A stretch of DNA of 64,000 nt, taken from the NCBI GenBank assembly GCA_019753125.1, contig JAIELH010000011.1:62001-126000 (forward strand), in the 5' to 3' direction. The notes under the pieces were generated by a model. It saw only the letters and a list, made by a program, of their open reading frames with translations, ran no database searches and was not told the DNA's origin. The position numbers were made by a program, and so were the translations under genes. This DNA comes from Gallionellaceae bacterium (GTDB lineage Bacteria > Pseudomonadota > Gammaproteobacteria > Burkholderiales > Gallionellaceae). Positions 24,894-36,393 of this stretch are shown piece after piece; the stretch's first letter is position 1; each line of letters starts with the position of its first letter.

Positions 24894-26063
24894 TTATGCG
24901 GCTCCTTCGTAAATGATCTGCCAGCGGTTGTTTTGCTTGATCCAGTATTGGCGTTTGAGCATGCGGTTGGAGAGGTTGCTGCTATTGTAGTCTTGCTCGA
25001 AATTGACTACTGCCATGTTGGGCTGTTCGGGGTAGGTGAATACGCTGACCCTGGAAAGGTTGACCTTGATCCATGATTTTGCGCTATTTACCGTTTGCTT
25101 CTGCTTCGACCATGCGGCGATATTCATATTGTCGCTGGAGAAGCTGCGTGCATAATGTTTAAGGTAGGCGCCGGTGTCCAGGCTCGACCAATCTTTGCGC
25201 CATTGCTCGATCTCATGCAGCAACGCATCGCGCTCGCCCTGATCATGCTCATTGCTCCAGTCCATCTGGTTGGTGATGATGACCGGTGTGATGCCGACTT
25301 GCAGATAGGGGGCAAGTTTATTCAGATCGTCATTTGCCAACACTACGCAACCGTTGCTGGCGCGCGGCGGGCGGCTGTAGGTATCGGAAGGCGTGCCATG
25401 CAGCCAGATGCCGTTGCCGCTGCGGCCATTTTTGCGATCCCATTCATTCGGGTAGCTGATCGGATAGGCGCCGCTGCCGTACATGTCGGCAAGCTTGTTT
25501 TTTGGCAGCTCGGCCTTGACGAAATATACGCCGATCGGGGTACGCTGGTCGCCCTTGGAAACTTTTTCCGAACCGAGTTTGCCGATCGTAACGTAAAAGT
25601 CTGTTACGTAATGCGGCTCGCCATTTACGTTTTCATAAACGAATAACGTGGCGCGGCTGGTGTCCACGACCAGCGCATATTTTTGCCGCGCGTCAAGTTT
25701 CCATAAAAAGCGCGGCACCAGCTTGGTGTCCGGCTGCGACAGGACGCGTTGCAAACGCATCCGCGCCTCGTCGCGCAGGTCATCGATCTTGGCGCGCGGC
25801 GCATTCGATCCGCCGCCGATGTCATTGAGCTTGCCGGCATGCGCCATCAGTAGATCGCCCTTGACCAGTTGCGCCAGCTTGAATTTCGGGTTGACGCGCA
25901 GCAGGCTGTCCACTTCGTTGAGCGCGATATCGAGGCGGTTGTTCTTGATGGCCTGCAGGCTTTTGACCAGTTGCGCTTCGGTATTGTACGAATCGGGGGC
26001 GGCATATACCGCGCCTGCCAGCAGGCTGCACAGCAATGAAGAAATCAGTGCGCGGTATGCCAT
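24894..26063 (-). CDS. L,D-transpeptidase with C-terminal NTF2-like domain
   Basis: 389 residues. Signal peptide 1-21; helical repeat-like N-domain (about 25-110); YkuD catalytic domain (about 125-260) with H-G-T-P and the active-site S-N-G-C-V-V-L; C-terminal domain (about 290-389) of the NTF2-like kind found in Cds6-type transpeptidases, ending [12 protein letters not shown]. Such enzymes form 3-3 crosslinks or attach proteins to peptidoglycan. Overlaps the TPR gene's stop by one base (TAATG). The neighbour carries a similar C-terminal domain. Confidence 0.9.
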   Translation of the reverse strand: MAYRALISSLLCSLLAGAVYAAPDSYNTEAQLVKSLQAIKNNRLDIALNEVDSLLRVNPKFKLAQLVKGDLLMAHAGKLNDIGGGSNAPRAKIDDLRDEARMRLQRVLSQPDTKLVPRFLWKLDARQKYALVVDTSRATLFVYENVNGEPHYVTDFYVTIGKLGSEKVSKGDQRTPIGVYFVKAELPKNKLADMYGSGAYPISYPNEWDRKNGRSGNGIWLHGTPSDTYSRPPRASNGCVVLANDDLNKLAPYLQVGITPVIITNQMDWSNEHDQGERDALLHEIEQWRKDWSSLDTGAYLKHYARSFSSDNMNIAAWSKQKQTVNSAKSWIKVNLSRVSVFTYPEQPNMAVVNFEQDYNSSNLSNRMLKRQYWIKQNNRWQIIYEGAA

Positions 26064-27109
26064 TATTTGGTGCGCTCTTCCTGTATCAGCCAGCTATCGC
26101 CGGATCTCACCATCAACAGGGTTTTATTGCCGGAAGTTTTCATGTGGCTGGCGCGGTAGGACTGGCGGAACTTGACGGTGGCATGGGTGCTGTCGCTGAA
26201 ATTCACGGTAGCGTTGCCGATACTGACGTGGATGGATTTCGGTTTGCTGATGCGCTCTTTACGGCTTGCCGCCCATGCCGCGCGGCTTTCGCCGCCCGGC
26301 GTATGGAAGTCATCGGCATAGAAAGACAGATATTTCTGCACATTTTTGGAAGCCCACGCGGCGGCCCAAGCGTTGACCGTTTTCAGCACTTCGTCGCTGT
26401 TATTCGTGGCGGTTTTGCTTCCTTCTTTGGCGGGCTTGGTCGAGCGATTAGCGGTTGCATCAGAATGCTCTGTACTTTTTTCAGCAGCGGCAAGTTTGGA
26501 AGCAGACGGCTCAGGCTTGACGGCTTCGGGGGGGGGTGCCGATGGTGCGGCATTGCTGCGCGTTGAAGCGGGAGTTTTGCTGCGCGTGTTGCCGGCAAAT
26601 AAATCCTGGATCATCGCCAGTTTTGTTTGCGTTGCAGTGTTGCCGCGATCCAGTTGCAGCGCGCGATCATATGCCTGGCTGGCCATCTTGGCATAAATAT
26701 CGCCTAGGTTCTCGTGCGCCGTGGCATAGCTTGGGTGGGTGCGTATCGCCATTTCCAGCGACTGCTTGGCTTTGTCGTACTGGCCCTGGCTGGCATACAG
26801 CACGGCCAGGTTGTTATAGGGTTCGGGCAGTTCCGGATAATCTTCGGTCAATGCCGAAAATACCTTGATCGCCTCGGCGGATTTGTTTTGTTCGGTGAGT
26901 ATCAGGCCTTTCAAGAAACGCGCCTGCGCGTCTTTGGGCTTGCCGGCGAGATAGGCATCTACCTTGGACATGGCCTGGGCGTGCTGTCCTTGTTTGAACA
27001 GCTTGTTGGCATCCTGAATGTCGTCGGCATGCGCCATAAGGCTGGTGCCCAGCAACAGTGCGCCGGCAAACAGCGCGGCATGACGGCAGAAACAGCTAAG
27101 CATATTCAT
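26063..27109 (-). CDS. Periplasmic TPR protein with NTF2-like C-terminal domain
   Basis: 348 residues. Signal peptide (1 to about 28, ending M-A-H-A); three to four TPRs (about 30-165; e.g. P-E-P-Y-N-N-L-A-V-L-Y-A-S-Q-G-Q-Y); a Ser/Ala/Pro-rich linker (about 175-235); and a C-terminal domain (about 240-348) whose pattern, ending G-D-S-W-L-I-Q-E-E, matches the tail of the adjacent LD-transpeptidase. Probably a scaffold for peptidoglycan remodelling. First gene of the operon. Confidence 0.82.
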   Translation of the reverse strand: MNMLSCFCRHAALFAGALLLGTSLMAHADDIQDANKLFKQGQHAQAMSKVDAYLAGKPKDAQARFLKGLILTEQNKSAEAIKVFSALTEDYPELPEPYNNLAVLYASQGQYDKAKQSLEMAIRTHPSYATAHENLGDIYAKMASQAYDRALQLDRGNTATQTKLAMIQDLFAGNTRSKTPASTRSNAAPSAPPPEAVKPEPSASKLAAAEKSTEHSDATANRSTKPAKEGSKTATNNSDEVLKTVNAWAAAWASKNVQKYLSFYADDFHTPGGESRAAWAASRKERISKPKSIHVSIGNATVNFSDSTHATVKFRQSYRASHMKTSGNKTLLMVRSGDSWLIQEERTK

Positions 27110-27275
27110 CGTGTTATCCGGTTCCTTTGGTGTGCAGTTTCAAAGCATTGGTTAATTCTACCAAAAAATGCGCGTGTTTTCACGGCTTGTGTTTGTTAAT
27201 GAGGCGGATACGTTAATGTTTTCAGGTAAAATCCGCTATGCATTTTGCCTCTTAAACCGGAATCGGGAATTCAGC

Positions 27276-28946
27276 ATGAGCAGCACATCAGCCCCTGCAC
27301 CTTCAAATTTTATCCGAAGCATCATCGATGCCGACCTTGCCAGCGGCAAGCACCGCAATATCGTGACCCGCTTCCCGCCCGAACCTAACGGCTACCTGCA
27401 CGTCGGCCACGCCAAGTCGATCTGCCTGAATTTCGGGCTGGCGCAGGACTACCAAGGCAAGTGCAACCTGCGCTTCGACGACACCAATCCGGAAAAGGAA
27501 AGCGAGGAATACGCGCAATCGATCCAGGACGACGTGCGCTGGCTGGGCTTCCAGTGGGATGGCGAGGTGCGCTGGGCGTCCGATTATTTCGATGCGCTGT
27601 ACGGTTTTGCGCTGGAACTGATCAACAAGGGGCTGGCCTATGTCGACGACCTGACGCCGGAGCAGATGCGCGAGTACCGCGGCACACTGACCCAGCCCGG
27701 CAAAGACAGCCCGAACCGCGACCGGCCCATTGCCGAGAACCTCGACCTGTTTGCGCGCATGAAGGCCGGCGAGTTCGCGGATGGCGCGATGGTGTTGCGC
27801 GCGAAGATCGACATGGCCTCGCCCAACATGAACATGCGCGACCCGGCGATCTACCGCATCCGCCGCGCGCATCACATCCGCACCGGAGACAAGTGGTGCA
27901 TCTACCCGATGTACGACTACACGCACTGCATCTCCGACGCGCTGGAGGGCATCACACATTCGATCTGCACGCTGGAATTCGAGGATCACCGCCCGCTGTA
28001 CGACTGGGTGCTGGATAACATCACGATTCCGTGCCATCCGCGCCAGTATGAGTTCTCGCGGCTGGAGCTGCACTACACGATCACCAGCAAGCGCAAGCTG
28101 CTGCAACTGGTGAACGAGAAACATGTCAGCGGCTGGGACGACCCGCGCATGCCGACGATCAGCGGCATGCGCAGGCGCGGCTACACACCGGAAGGCATAC
28201 GCGAATTTGCGAAACGCATCGGCGTTTCCAAGAGCGAGAACAGCGTCGACATGGCAATCATGGAAGGCGCGATCCGCGAAGATTTGGAACTGCGCGCACC
28301 GCGTGTGATGGCGATTATCAACCCGCTCAAAGTCACGATCACGAACGCCGATGGCGCGCAGGCGCGCGAGGCGGACTTCCACCCCAATATGCCTGAACTC
28401 GGCAAGCGCATCGTGCCGTTCGGCAAGGAGTTGTTCATCGAAGCCGACGACTTCGCCGAAGTGCCACCCGCAGGCTGGAAGCGCCTCACGCTCGGCGGCG
28501 AGATACGTTTGCGCCACAGCTACGTGATGCGCTGCGATGAGGCGGTGAAAGATGTGGCCGGTAAAGTCATCGAGTTGCGGTGCAGTATCGACCACAACAC
28601 GCTGGGCAAAAATCCGGAAGGGCGCAAGGTGAAGGGCGTGATCCATTTCCTGTCCTGCGAACATGCACTGCCTGCCGAAATCCGCCTGTATGACCGCCTG
28701 TTCACGGTGCCGGAGCCAGATGGCGACAGGGAGGTGGATTTCTGTACACACCTGAACCCGGCTTCGCTAACTGTAGTGCAGGGCTGGGTCGAAGCTGCTG
28801 TGCGCGATGCCGCGCCGGAAACGCGCTACCAGTTCGAGCGCCTCGGTTATTTCGTGACCGACCGCCGCGACCATCGGCCCGGTGGCAAGTTGGTGTTCAA
28901 CCGTACCGTGACGCTGAAGGATTCCTGGGCGAAGGAGCAGCCATGA
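27276..28946 (+). CDS. glnS: Glutaminyl-tRNA synthetase
   Basis: 556 residues, class I. The HIGH motif appears as [12 protein letters not shown] and the KMSKS loop as T-S-K-R-K-L, as in E. coli GlnS. C-terminal anticodon beta-barrels are complete. The ATG at 27276 gives M-S-S-T-S-A; an earlier in-frame start would add a non-conserved stretch. Its stop overlaps the next start (ATGA). Confidence 0.97.
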   Translation: MSSTSAPAPSNFIRSIIDADLASGKHRNIVTRFPPEPNGYLHVGHAKSICLNFGLAQDYQGKCNLRFDDTNPEKESEEYAQSIQDDVRWLGFQWDGEVRWASDYFDALYGFALELINKGLAYVDDLTPEQMREYRGTLTQPGKDSPNRDRPIAENLDLFARMKAGEFADGAMVLRAKIDMASPNMNMRDPAIYRIRRAHHIRTGDKWCIYPMYDYTHCISDALEGITHSICTLEFEDHRPLYDWVLDNITIPCHPRQYEFSRLELHYTITSKRKLLQLVNEKHVSGWDDPRMPTISGMRRRGYTPEGIREFAKRIGVSKSENSVDMAIMEGAIREDLELRAPRVMAIINPLKVTITNADGAQAREADFHPNMPELGKRIVPFGKELFIEADDFAEVPPAGWKRLTLGGEIRLRHSYVMRCDEAVKDVAGKVIELRCSIDHNTLGKNPEGRKVKGVIHFLSCEHALPAEIRLYDRLFTVPEPDGDREVDFCTHLNPASLTVVQGWVEAAVRDAAPETRYQFERLGYFVTDRRDHRPGGKLVFNRTVTLKDSWAKEQP

Positions 28947-29293
28947 GCGATGAGATCGTCGTGCCGAGCGAGGCGCAAATGAAGTCGTTGCGGAGTCTCA
29001 CGCAGGTGGTGTACGTGCTGTACGCACTGTCTTATTTTGCCGGCATCACGGCTATCGTCGGCATCATTATCAATTATGTAAAAAAGGAAGAGGTCGCCGG
29101 AACCTGGCTGGAGAGCCACTTCCGCTGGCAGATACGCACCTTCTGGTTCGGCTTGCTATGGGCCGTCATCGGCATTGCAACGGTTTTTATCCTGATCGGG
29201 TTCGCGGTGTTGTTTGCGAATTTCTGCTGGATCATCTACCGCATCGTCAAGGGGTGGCTCAACCTGAACGATAACAAACCCATGATATTTTGA
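28943..29293 (+). CDS. Small membrane protein (DUF4870-like)
   Basis: 116 residues, with hydrophobic segments at about 22-45, 65-82 and 84-100. The motif [12 protein letters not shown] between helices is typical of DUF4870-like proteins. Function unknown. Coupled to glnS by ATGA and 7 nt before cysS. Confidence 0.8.
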   Translation: MSDEIVVPSEAQMKSLRSLTQVVYVLYALSYFAGITAIVGIIINYVKKEEVAGTWLESHFRWQIRTFWFGLLWAVIGIATVFILIGFAVLFANFCWIIYRIVKGWLNLNDNKPMIF

Positions 29294-29300
29294 ACGCATC

Positions 29301-30749
29301 ATGCTGAAGATATATAACACCCTCACCCGCGACAAGCAGAATTTCAAACCGATCGAACCGAACAAGGTGCGCATGTACGTATGCGGCATGACGGTGTACG
29401 ACTACTGCCATTTGGGACATGCACGGGTCATGGTGGTGTTCGACATGGTGTACTGCTGGCTGAAGGCTTCCGGTTATGACGTGACCTACGTGCGCAACAT
29501 CACCGATATCGATGACAAGATCATCAAGCGCGCGGCGGAGAACAACGAGTCTATCCACATGCTGACACAGCGTTTCATCGATGCGATGCACGAGGATGCC
29601 GATGCGCTTGGTGTACAGCGCCCCGATCATGAACCGCGCGCCACGCAATATGTGCCGCAGATGCTTGCGATGATCGCGCAACTGGAAAAGAACGGCTTGG
29701 CCTACCGGGCGGCGGATGGCGACGTGAACTATGCGGTGCGCAAGTTCGACGGCTACGGCAAACTTTCCGGCAAATCGCTCGAAGACTTGCGTGCCGGCGA
29801 ACGCGTGGATGTCATTGATAGCAAGAACGATCCGCTCGACTTCGTGTTGTGGAAACACGCCAAGGACAGCGAAGCGGACGAAGTGAAATGGGAGTCGCCG
29901 TGGGGCAAGGGGCGCCCGGGATGGCATATCGAATGTTCGGCGATGGGCTCCGAATTACTCGGAAAACATTTCGACATCCACGGCGGTGGCGCGGACTTGC
30001 AGTTCCCGCACCATGAGAACGAGATTGCGCAAAGCGAGGGTGCGCACCGGTGTCAATATGTGAATTACTGGATGCACAACGGCTTCGTGCGCGTGGACGA
30101 GGAAAAAATGTCCAAGTCGCTCGGCAACTTCTTCACGATCCGCGAGGTGCTGAAAAAATACGATGCCGAAGTAGTGCGTTTCTTCATTCTGCGTGCCCAT
30201 TACCGCAGCCCGCTGAATTATTCCGACGCGCATCTCGATGATGCAAAAGGTGCACTGACGCGGCTTTATACGGCGCTGAAAAATGTTCCGTTACCGCTCG
30301 AAGGTGAGGGGGCGGTTGACTGGAACGAGCAACATGCCCAACGTTTCAAGGCTGCAATGGACGACGATTTCAATACGCCGGAAGCGATGGCGGTGCTATT
30401 CGAACTGGCAAACGAAACGAACCGCAGCCAGTCACCGGAAACCGCAAGGCAACTCAAGGCCTTGGCTGGCGTGTTCGGGTTGTTGCAACGTGATCCGATG
30501 GCGTTTCTGCAAGGTCGTGACATTGCAATTCAGTCGACTGGGGTTTTTGCAAAAGCCGAGGTAGATTCTTTGATGCCAGAGGTTACTCCGCCAGGCATGA
30601 CTAAAAGTATTCAGTCGCTCATCGCAGAGCGAGCTGCCGCCAAGCAAGCCAAAAACTATGCCGAGGCAGACCGTATCCGCAAAGAGCTGCTCGATGCGGG
30701 GATCGTGCTGGAAGACAGCGCTAAGGGTACAATCTGGCGGCACACCTAA
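29301..30749 (+). CDS. cysS: Cysteinyl-tRNA synthetase
   Basis: 482 residues, class I. Zinc-site and HIGH motifs are in V-C-G-M-T-V-Y-D and H-L-G-H-A-R; the second zinc site is G-W-H-I-E-C-S-A-M with F-P-H-H-E-N-E; KMSKS is K-M-S-K-S-L-G-N. The segment P-L-P-L-E-G-E-G before the anticodon domain looks like a small linker insertion. Third gene of glnS-membrane protein-cysS; thiD follows after 23 nt. Confidence 0.97.
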   Translation: MLKIYNTLTRDKQNFKPIEPNKVRMYVCGMTVYDYCHLGHARVMVVFDMVYCWLKASGYDVTYVRNITDIDDKIIKRAAENNESIHMLTQRFIDAMHEDADALGVQRPDHEPRATQYVPQMLAMIAQLEKNGLAYRAADGDVNYAVRKFDGYGKLSGKSLEDLRAGERVDVIDSKNDPLDFVLWKHAKDSEADEVKWESPWGKGRPGWHIECSAMGSELLGKHFDIHGGGADLQFPHHENEIAQSEGAHRCQYVNYWMHNGFVRVDEEKMSKSLGNFFTIREVLKKYDAEVVRFFILRAHYRSPLNYSDAHLDDAKGALTRLYTALKNVPLPLEGEGAVDWNEQHAQRFKAAMDDDFNTPEAMAVLFELANETNRSQSPETARQLKALAGVFGLLQRDPMAFLQGRDIAIQSTGVFAKAEVDSLMPEVTPPGMTKSIQSLIAERAAAKQAKNYAEADRIRKELLDAGIVLEDSAKGTIWRHT

Positions 30750-30772
30750 CTTCAATTCTTCACTTAAACATC

Positions 30773-31612
30773 ATGTCCGAATCCTTCCCTTTAGTAATGA
30801 CGTTTGCCGCTACCGATCCGAGCGGCGGAGCCGGTTTGCAGGCCGACTTGCTGACCATTTCCAGCATGGGTTGTCATCCGTTGTCGGTGGTGACGGCGGT
30901 TACCGTGCAGGATACCAGCGGTGTGGATGACGTCCTGCCGATAGAGCCGGAATGGGTGGTGGATCAGGCGCGTGCGATGCTCGAGGATGTGCCGGTGGCG
31001 GCATTCAAGATTGGCTTGCTCGGCAGTGTCGAGAATATCGCGGCAATCGCCGAGGTGTTAGCGGACTATCCCGATATTCCGCTGGTGTTCGATCCGGTTT
31101 TATCCTCAGGGCGCGGCGATGAGTTGGTGAATGACGACATGCTGGATGCGATGCGCGAATTGCTGATTCCGCAGACCACGATCATCACGCCGAACAGCAT
31201 TGAGGCGCGCCGTCTGGCGCTCGACGAAGACAATGAAGAGGACGATCCGACGCTCGAAGAATGCGCCAAGCGGATACTGGGCCTGGGTTGCGAGTATGTG
31301 CTGATTACCGGCACGCACGAACAAACCGCCAAGGTCGTCAACACCCTGTACAGCGAGCGTGGCGTGGTAAGCAGCGATAGCTGGGCACGCCTGCCGGGAA
31401 TTTATCACGGCTCCGGCTGCACGCTGGCCTCGGCGATTGCAGCACTGTTGGCGCAGGGGGTGGATGTGCCGGATGCGGTCAAAGAGGCGCAGGAATACAC
31501 CTGGCAAACCCTGAATGCGGGTTTCCGGCCCGGCATGGGACAGCATATTCCGGATCGTTTATTCTGGGCGCGCGGCGAAGAGGATGAGCAGCAACCTGAA
31601 CGTCCGAATTAA
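30773..31612 (+). CDS. thiD: Hydroxymethylpyrimidine/phosphomethylpyrimidine kinase
   Basis: 279 residues of the ribokinase-like fold. D-P-S-G-G-A-G-L-Q-A-D near the N-terminus binds HMP and G-S-G-C-T-L-A-S-A is the anion-hole/catalytic motif. It phosphorylates HMP twice for thiamine synthesis. No TPP riboswitch fits in the 23-nt gap before it. Directly followed by thiE. Confidence 0.95.
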   Translation: MSESFPLVMTFAATDPSGGAGLQADLLTISSMGCHPLSVVTAVTVQDTSGVDDVLPIEPEWVVDQARAMLEDVPVAAFKIGLLGSVENIAAIAEVLADYPDIPLVFDPVLSSGRGDELVNDDMLDAMRELLIPQTTIITPNSIEARRLALDEDNEEDDPTLEECAKRILGLGCEYVLITGTHEQTAKVVNTLYSERGVVSSDSWARLPGIYHGSGCTLASAIAALLAQGVDVPDAVKEAQEYTWQTLNAGFRPGMGQHIPDRLFWARGEEDEQQPERPN

Positions 31613-31613
31613 T

Positions 31614-32237
31614 ATGGTTAGAGGGTTGTATGCGATTACGCCGGATGAGCCCGACACGGCGGAGTTGCTGCGCAAGGTGCGTCTGGCATTGCTGGGCGGT
31701 GCGCGGGTGGTGCAATATCGCAACAAGGTTGCCGGTGCTGCATTGCGTCTTGAGCAAGCGATCGCATTGTGCGGATTGACGCGCGAATTTGCCGTGCCGC
31801 TGATCGTCAATGACGATGCCGACTTGGCGCAACATGCAGGCGCTGATGGTGTGCATCTGGGTGGCACGGATGGCAGCGTCGCGGATGCGCGCGCTTTGCT
31901 GGGCAACAGCAAACTTATCGGAGTGTCTTGCTATAATCGCCTCGAACTGGCGCATGAGGCAGTGCGGCAGGGCGCAGATTATGTGGCGTTTGGAAGCTTC
32001 TTTGCCTCCGGGGTAAAACCTGATGCGGTAGCGGCCACATTGGATTTGTTGCAGCAGGCACGCCGCGAACTGACGGTGCCAATTGTCGCGATCGGCGGTA
32101 TCACGCCGCAAAACAGTACACAGTTGCTTGAGCCGGGAGCAAACGCGCTGGCGGTGATCTCGGCAGTATTTGCCGCGACAGATATTCAAGAAGCGGCGCG
32201 ACAGTTCTCGGCTTTGGACTACCCACAAATTTTTTAG
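31614..32237 (+). CDS. thiE: Thiamine-phosphate synthase
   Basis: 207-residue TIM barrel joining HMP-PP and thiazole phosphate. Motifs: Y-A-I-T-P, Q-Y-R-N-K, L-I-V-N-D-D, G-V-H-L-G and A-I-G-G-I-T. The start is uncertain: ATG at 31614 begins at the domain but has no clear ribosome site; an in-frame ATG at 31584 overlaps thiD with GAAGAGG directly against it. Translation coupling with thiD is likely. Confidence 0.93.
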   Translation: MVRGLYAITPDEPDTAELLRKVRLALLGGARVVQYRNKVAGAALRLEQAIALCGLTREFAVPLIVNDDADLAQHAGADGVHLGGTDGSVADARALLGNSKLIGVSCYNRLELAHEAVRQGADYVAFGSFFASGVKPDAVAATLDLLQQARRELTVPIVAIGGITPQNSTQLLEPGANALAVISAVFAATDIQEAARQFSALDYPQIF

Positions 32238-32251
32238 CAGAAAGACTCTAT

Positions 32252-33532
32252 ATGACTTCGCACAATCAACAGCTATTCGATCAATCCCAAAAGGTCATTC
32301 CGGGTGGCGTGAATTCGCCGGTACGCGCATTCCGTTCGGTCGGTGGCACGCCGCTGTTCTTCGAGCGTGGTCAGGGCGCTTGCGTATGGGACGCGGACGG
32401 CAAAAAATATATCGATTACGTCGGCTCATGGGGGCCGATGATCGTCGGGCATTGCCATCCGGAAGTGGTCAAGGCGGTGCAGGATGCTGCGGCGCAGGGC
32501 TTGGGTTTCGGTGCACCGACCGCAGCCGAACTTGAACTGGCCAACCTGCTGTGCAAGTTGTTGCCGAGCCTGGAAATGGTGCGCTTGGTAAGTTCCGGCA
32601 CCGAGGCGACGATGAGTGCGATCCGTCTGGCGCGCGGCTTTACCGGACGTTCGCGCATCATCAAATTCGAGGGCTGTTATCACGGGCATTCGGACGGCTT
32701 GCTGGTCAAGGCCGGTTCCGGCGCGCTGACTTTCGGCCAGCCGAGTTCCTCCGGCGTGCCTGCCGAAATCGCGGCATTGACCACAGTGCTGGACTACAAC
32801 GATGCCGCCGGGCTGGAAAAAACCTTCGCCGCGATGGGTAACGAGATTGCGGCGGTGATCGTCGAGGTGGTGGCAGGCAACATGAATCTGGTCGCGCCGA
32901 AGCGCGAATTTCTGGATGCAATGCGCAATCTTTGTACCAAACATGGCGCGGTGTTGATCCTCGACGAAGTGATGACCGGCTTCCGCGTCGGACTGCAAGG
33001 TGCGCAGGGCTACTATGGCATCAAACCCGATCTGGTCACGCTGGGCAAGGTGATGGGCGGCGGCCTGCCTGCTGCGGCTTTTGGCGGGCGGCGCGACATC
33101 ATGCAGTGCCTGGCTCCGCTCGGCGCGGTGTATCAGGCCGGCACGTTGTCCGGCAATCCGGTCGCGGTCGCAGCCGGGCTGTCCACGCTGAAACTGGTGC
33201 AGGCTCCCGGCTTTTATAAGCAGCTCGCGCAACTGGCAAAACAACTCACCGCAGGCTTGACCGCAGCGGCGCAGAAACACGGCATTCCATTCTGCGCGCA
33301 ATCCGTCGGCGGCATGTTTGGCCTGTATTTCAGCAGCACGTTGCCGACCAGTTATGCCGAAGTGATGCGTTGCGACAAGGAAGCGTTCAATCGCTTTTTC
33401 CACGCGATGCTGGATGAGGGCGTGTACTTGGCGCCGTCGGCGTTCGAAGCAGGTTTCGTTTCCGCCGCGCACAGCGAGGCCGATATCGCCGCGACCATCG
33501 CCGCAGCCGATAAAATCTTCGCTAACTGGTAA
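32252..33532 (+). CDS. hemL: Glutamate-1-semialdehyde 2,1-aminomutase
   Basis: 426-residue class III PLP enzyme producing 5-aminolevulinate in the C5 haem pathway. PLP lysine in [20 protein letters not shown] at the N-terminus; S-G-T-E-A-T-M-S-A. The stop overlaps the engB start (TAATG). hemB, the next haem step, follows at 34.3 kb. Confidence 0.97.
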   Translation: MTSHNQQLFDQSQKVIPGGVNSPVRAFRSVGGTPLFFERGQGACVWDADGKKYIDYVGSWGPMIVGHCHPEVVKAVQDAAAQGLGFGAPTAAELELANLLCKLLPSLEMVRLVSSGTEATMSAIRLARGFTGRSRIIKFEGCYHGHSDGLLVKAGSGALTFGQPSSSGVPAEIAALTTVLDYNDAAGLEKTFAAMGNEIAAVIVEVVAGNMNLVAPKREFLDAMRNLCTKHGAVLILDEVMTGFRVGLQGAQGYYGIKPDLVTLGKVMGGGLPAAAFGGRRDIMQCLAPLGAVYQAGTLSGNPVAVAAGLSTLKLVQAPGFYKQLAQLAKQLTAGLTAAAQKHGIPFCAQSVGGMFGLYFSSTLPTSYAEVMRCDKEAFNRFFHAMLDEGVYLAPSAFEAGFVSAAHSEADIAATIAAADKIFANW

Positions 33533-34125
33533 TGAGTTTATTTTCACAGGCGGCGTTCTTTACCACCGTCAATCACATCAAGGATTTGCCGCAGCACGGT
33601 GGCAAGGAAGTGGCGTTTGTCGGGCGCTCCAATGCCGGCAAGTCGAGCGCGATCAATACGCTGGCAAACCATGTGCGCCTTGCTTACACCAGCAAAACTC
33701 CGGGCCGCACCCAGCACCTCAACTATTTTACGCTGGGCAACGGCAATTTCATCGTGGATCTGCCCGGTTACGGTTACGCCAAGGTGCCGCCCGAGAGCAA
33801 GCGGCATTGGGAAAGCCTGTTGGGTGAGTACTTGCAAACCCGCGAAGAGCTGGCGGGATTGGTCGTGATCATGGACGCGCGCCACCCGCTCACGCCGCTC
33901 GATGAAAACATGCTGGACTGGTTCGCGCCGACCGGCAAACCGGTGCATATCCTATTGACCAAATCCGACAAGCTCAGCCGCCAGCAAGCCACTTTGACGC
34001 TGAATCGCGTAAAATTGTATTTGGCTGAGCACTTTTCGCAACGCAGCGTGCAACTGTTTTCCAGCCTGAAAAAAATCGGCATGGAAGAGGCGGAAGCCGT
34101 GATTGCGGGTTGGTTGAAGAGCTGA
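33532..34125 (+). CDS. engB: Ribosome-assembly GTPase EngB/YsxC
   Basis: 197 residues. G1 [10 protein letters not shown]3 D-L-P-G-Y-G-Y, G4 T-K-S-D; the [11 protein letters not shown] switch region is typical. Essential in 50S assembly and linked to division. Coupled to hemL by TAATG. Confidence 0.96.
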   Translation: MSLFSQAAFFTTVNHIKDLPQHGGKEVAFVGRSNAGKSSAINTLANHVRLAYTSKTPGRTQHLNYFTLGNGNFIVDLPGYGYAKVPPESKRHWESLLGEYLQTREELAGLVVIMDARHPLTPLDENMLDWFAPTGKPVHILLTKSDKLSRQQATLTLNRVKLYLAEHFSQRSVQLFSSLKKIGMEEAEAVIAGWLKS

Positions 34126-34143
34126 GGGCTCGCTCTAACAGAC

Positions 34144-34248
34144 AAAAAAATGCCCCTGGACCAAAGGGGGAAGGCCAGGGGCAAAGCCTTAATTGGATTA
34201 AGGCACACGCTCAGGGAGGAGAAACGTGGAACGATTCATCATCATTCA
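34144..34248 (-). ncRNA. Predicted small RNA with anti-Shine-Dalgarno sequence
   Basis: About 105 nt on the minus strand. Promoter: TTGGAA, 17 nt, TATCTT (34283-34255); start near 34248. Downstream come a CU-rich stretch TTTCTCCTCCCTG (34224-34212) complementary to ribosome binding sites and resembling the 16S 3' end, a perfect hairpin GCCTTAAT-loop-ATTAAGGC (34204-34186), then a terminator hairpin TGCCCCTGG/CCAGGGGCA (34183-34151) followed by seven T. It has no coding capacity. The layout recalls the betaproteobacterial toxic small RNA family; I could not test the match. Confidence 0.75.
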
Positions 34249-34254
34249 CGCAAT

Positions 34255-35312
<1,058 letters not shown>

Positions 35313-35324
35313 GATTGAGCAAAC

Positions 35325-35358
35325 GTAGGTTGGGTTAGCGGCTTTTGCGTAACCCAAC
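35325..35358. repeat. GTAGGTTGGG-type repeat after hemB
   Basis: A diverged member of the GTAGGGTGGG family; GTTGGGTTA and TAACCCAAC form a 9-bp stem. Confidence 0.65.
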
Positions 35359-35380
35359 ATCAAATGCAAAACCAAAATCA

Positions 35381-35407
35381 AAACCGCCGGGCTACCCCCG
35401 GCGGTTT
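35381..35407. terminator. Strong bidirectional terminator, hemB/pirin
   Basis: AAACCGCCGGG, 5-nt loop, CCCGGCGGTTT, extended by TTGGTTTTG on one side and CAAAACCAAAATCAA on the other. It can stop hemB (plus) and the pirin gene (minus) transcription. Confidence 0.85.
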
Positions 35408-35492
35408 TGGTTTTGTTACAAGCCATTCATGGTTCGATACATCACCACGAACGGCCATAGTAAGTGCAGATGGAACGAAACGCGGTTCCGCT

Positions 35493-36191
35493 CTACGCCA
35501 AATCAAACAGCAACACCTCAGCATTGCTCCCCGACGCGAGGCTGACGCGCACTTCATCGACATACATCAGTGCATCCCCCGCATTTAGCTCATGCCCGTT
35601 GGCCTGCAAACTGCCGCGCGCGACGTGCAGGTAGGCTTTGCGCCTGGCGGCGATCGGATAGTCCAACGTCTCGGCATCGTCCAGCAGTGCCGCTGACAGC
35701 CACGCGTCCTGATGGATGTGTAATGAACCATCTGCCGCATCAGGCGACACCAGCAGGCACCAGCGCCCACGTTTCGCTTCATCAGGAAATGTTTTTTGCC
35801 AGTACCCTGGGGCAAGCTTTTGCTGATCCGGCATGATCCAGATTTGCAGCAGGTGCACCGCTTCATCGTCCGACGGGTTGAATTCGCTGTGCTGTACGCC
35901 GCTGCCGGCACGCATCAGTTGTATTTCACCGGTATGGATGTCTTCGCCGTTGCCCATGCTGTCGCGGTGGCGCAATTTGCCTGACAGGATATAGGTGACG
36001 ATTTCCATGTCGCGGTGACTGTGCGTGCCGAAGCCGGTCCCGGGTTGCACGATATCTTCGTTAATCACGCGCAGCGCACCGAAGTGCATATGCGCGGGGT
36101 CGTGATAGTCGGCGAAGGAGAAGCTGTGCCAGCTTTCCAGCCAGCCGTGATTTGCGTAGCCGCGCGAATTTGCCTTGCGTAACGTGATCAT
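35493..36191 (-). CDS. Pirin family protein (YhhW-like bicupin)
   Basis: 232 residues. N-cupin metal ligands in F-G-T-H-S-H-R-D-M-E-I-V-T-Y and the later Q-H-S-E-F-N. Homologues cleave quercetin in vitro or act as redox-sensing regulators. Y-A-N-H-G-W-L-E-S-W-H-S-F-S-F-A-D-Y near the N-terminus is diagnostic. GGAGG 4 nt before the ATG. Monocistronic; the 202-nt leader shows no riboswitch I recognise. Confidence 0.92.
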   Translation of the reverse strand: MITLRKANSRGYANHGWLESWHSFSFADYHDPAHMHFGALRVINEDIVQPGTGFGTHSHRDMEIVTYILSGKLRHRDSMGNGEDIHTGEIQLMRAGSGVQHSEFNPSDDEAVHLLQIWIMPDQQKLAPGYWQKTFPDEAKRGRWCLLVSPDAADGSLHIHQDAWLSAALLDDAETLDYPIAARRKAYLHVARGSLQANGHELNAGDALMYVDEVRVSLASGSNAEVLLFDLA

Positions 36192-36393
36192 GAAACCTCC
36201 AGGAATCTGCCAAGCATAAACGGAGCGGATTATTTTTCGGTTTGCCTCGTGGGTGGTAGCTATACGGGCGTTCCCAGGCAGAAAGATGGTGCGTCTGGAT
36301 GCCGGATTTGCCGGTCAGTGGTAACACGGCACACTTTCTTTCTGTCCGCGCAAACATATTTCGCATGTGCGGTGTGGCTGGTAAATATGCAGG

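Noticed and set aside
30280-30320. P-L-P-L-E-G-E-G segment in cysS as another in-frame mobile repeat
   Set aside because: No second copy with shared DNA was found in the window; could be an ordinary linker.
30750-30772. TPP riboswitch before thiD
   Set aside because: Only 23 nt between cysS and thiD; no THI box.
36192-36393. Possible cyclic di-GMP (GEMM) riboswitch before the pirin gene, because of a GGCAAACC-like stretch
   Set aside because: The rest of the GEMM core and tetraloop receptor are missing.
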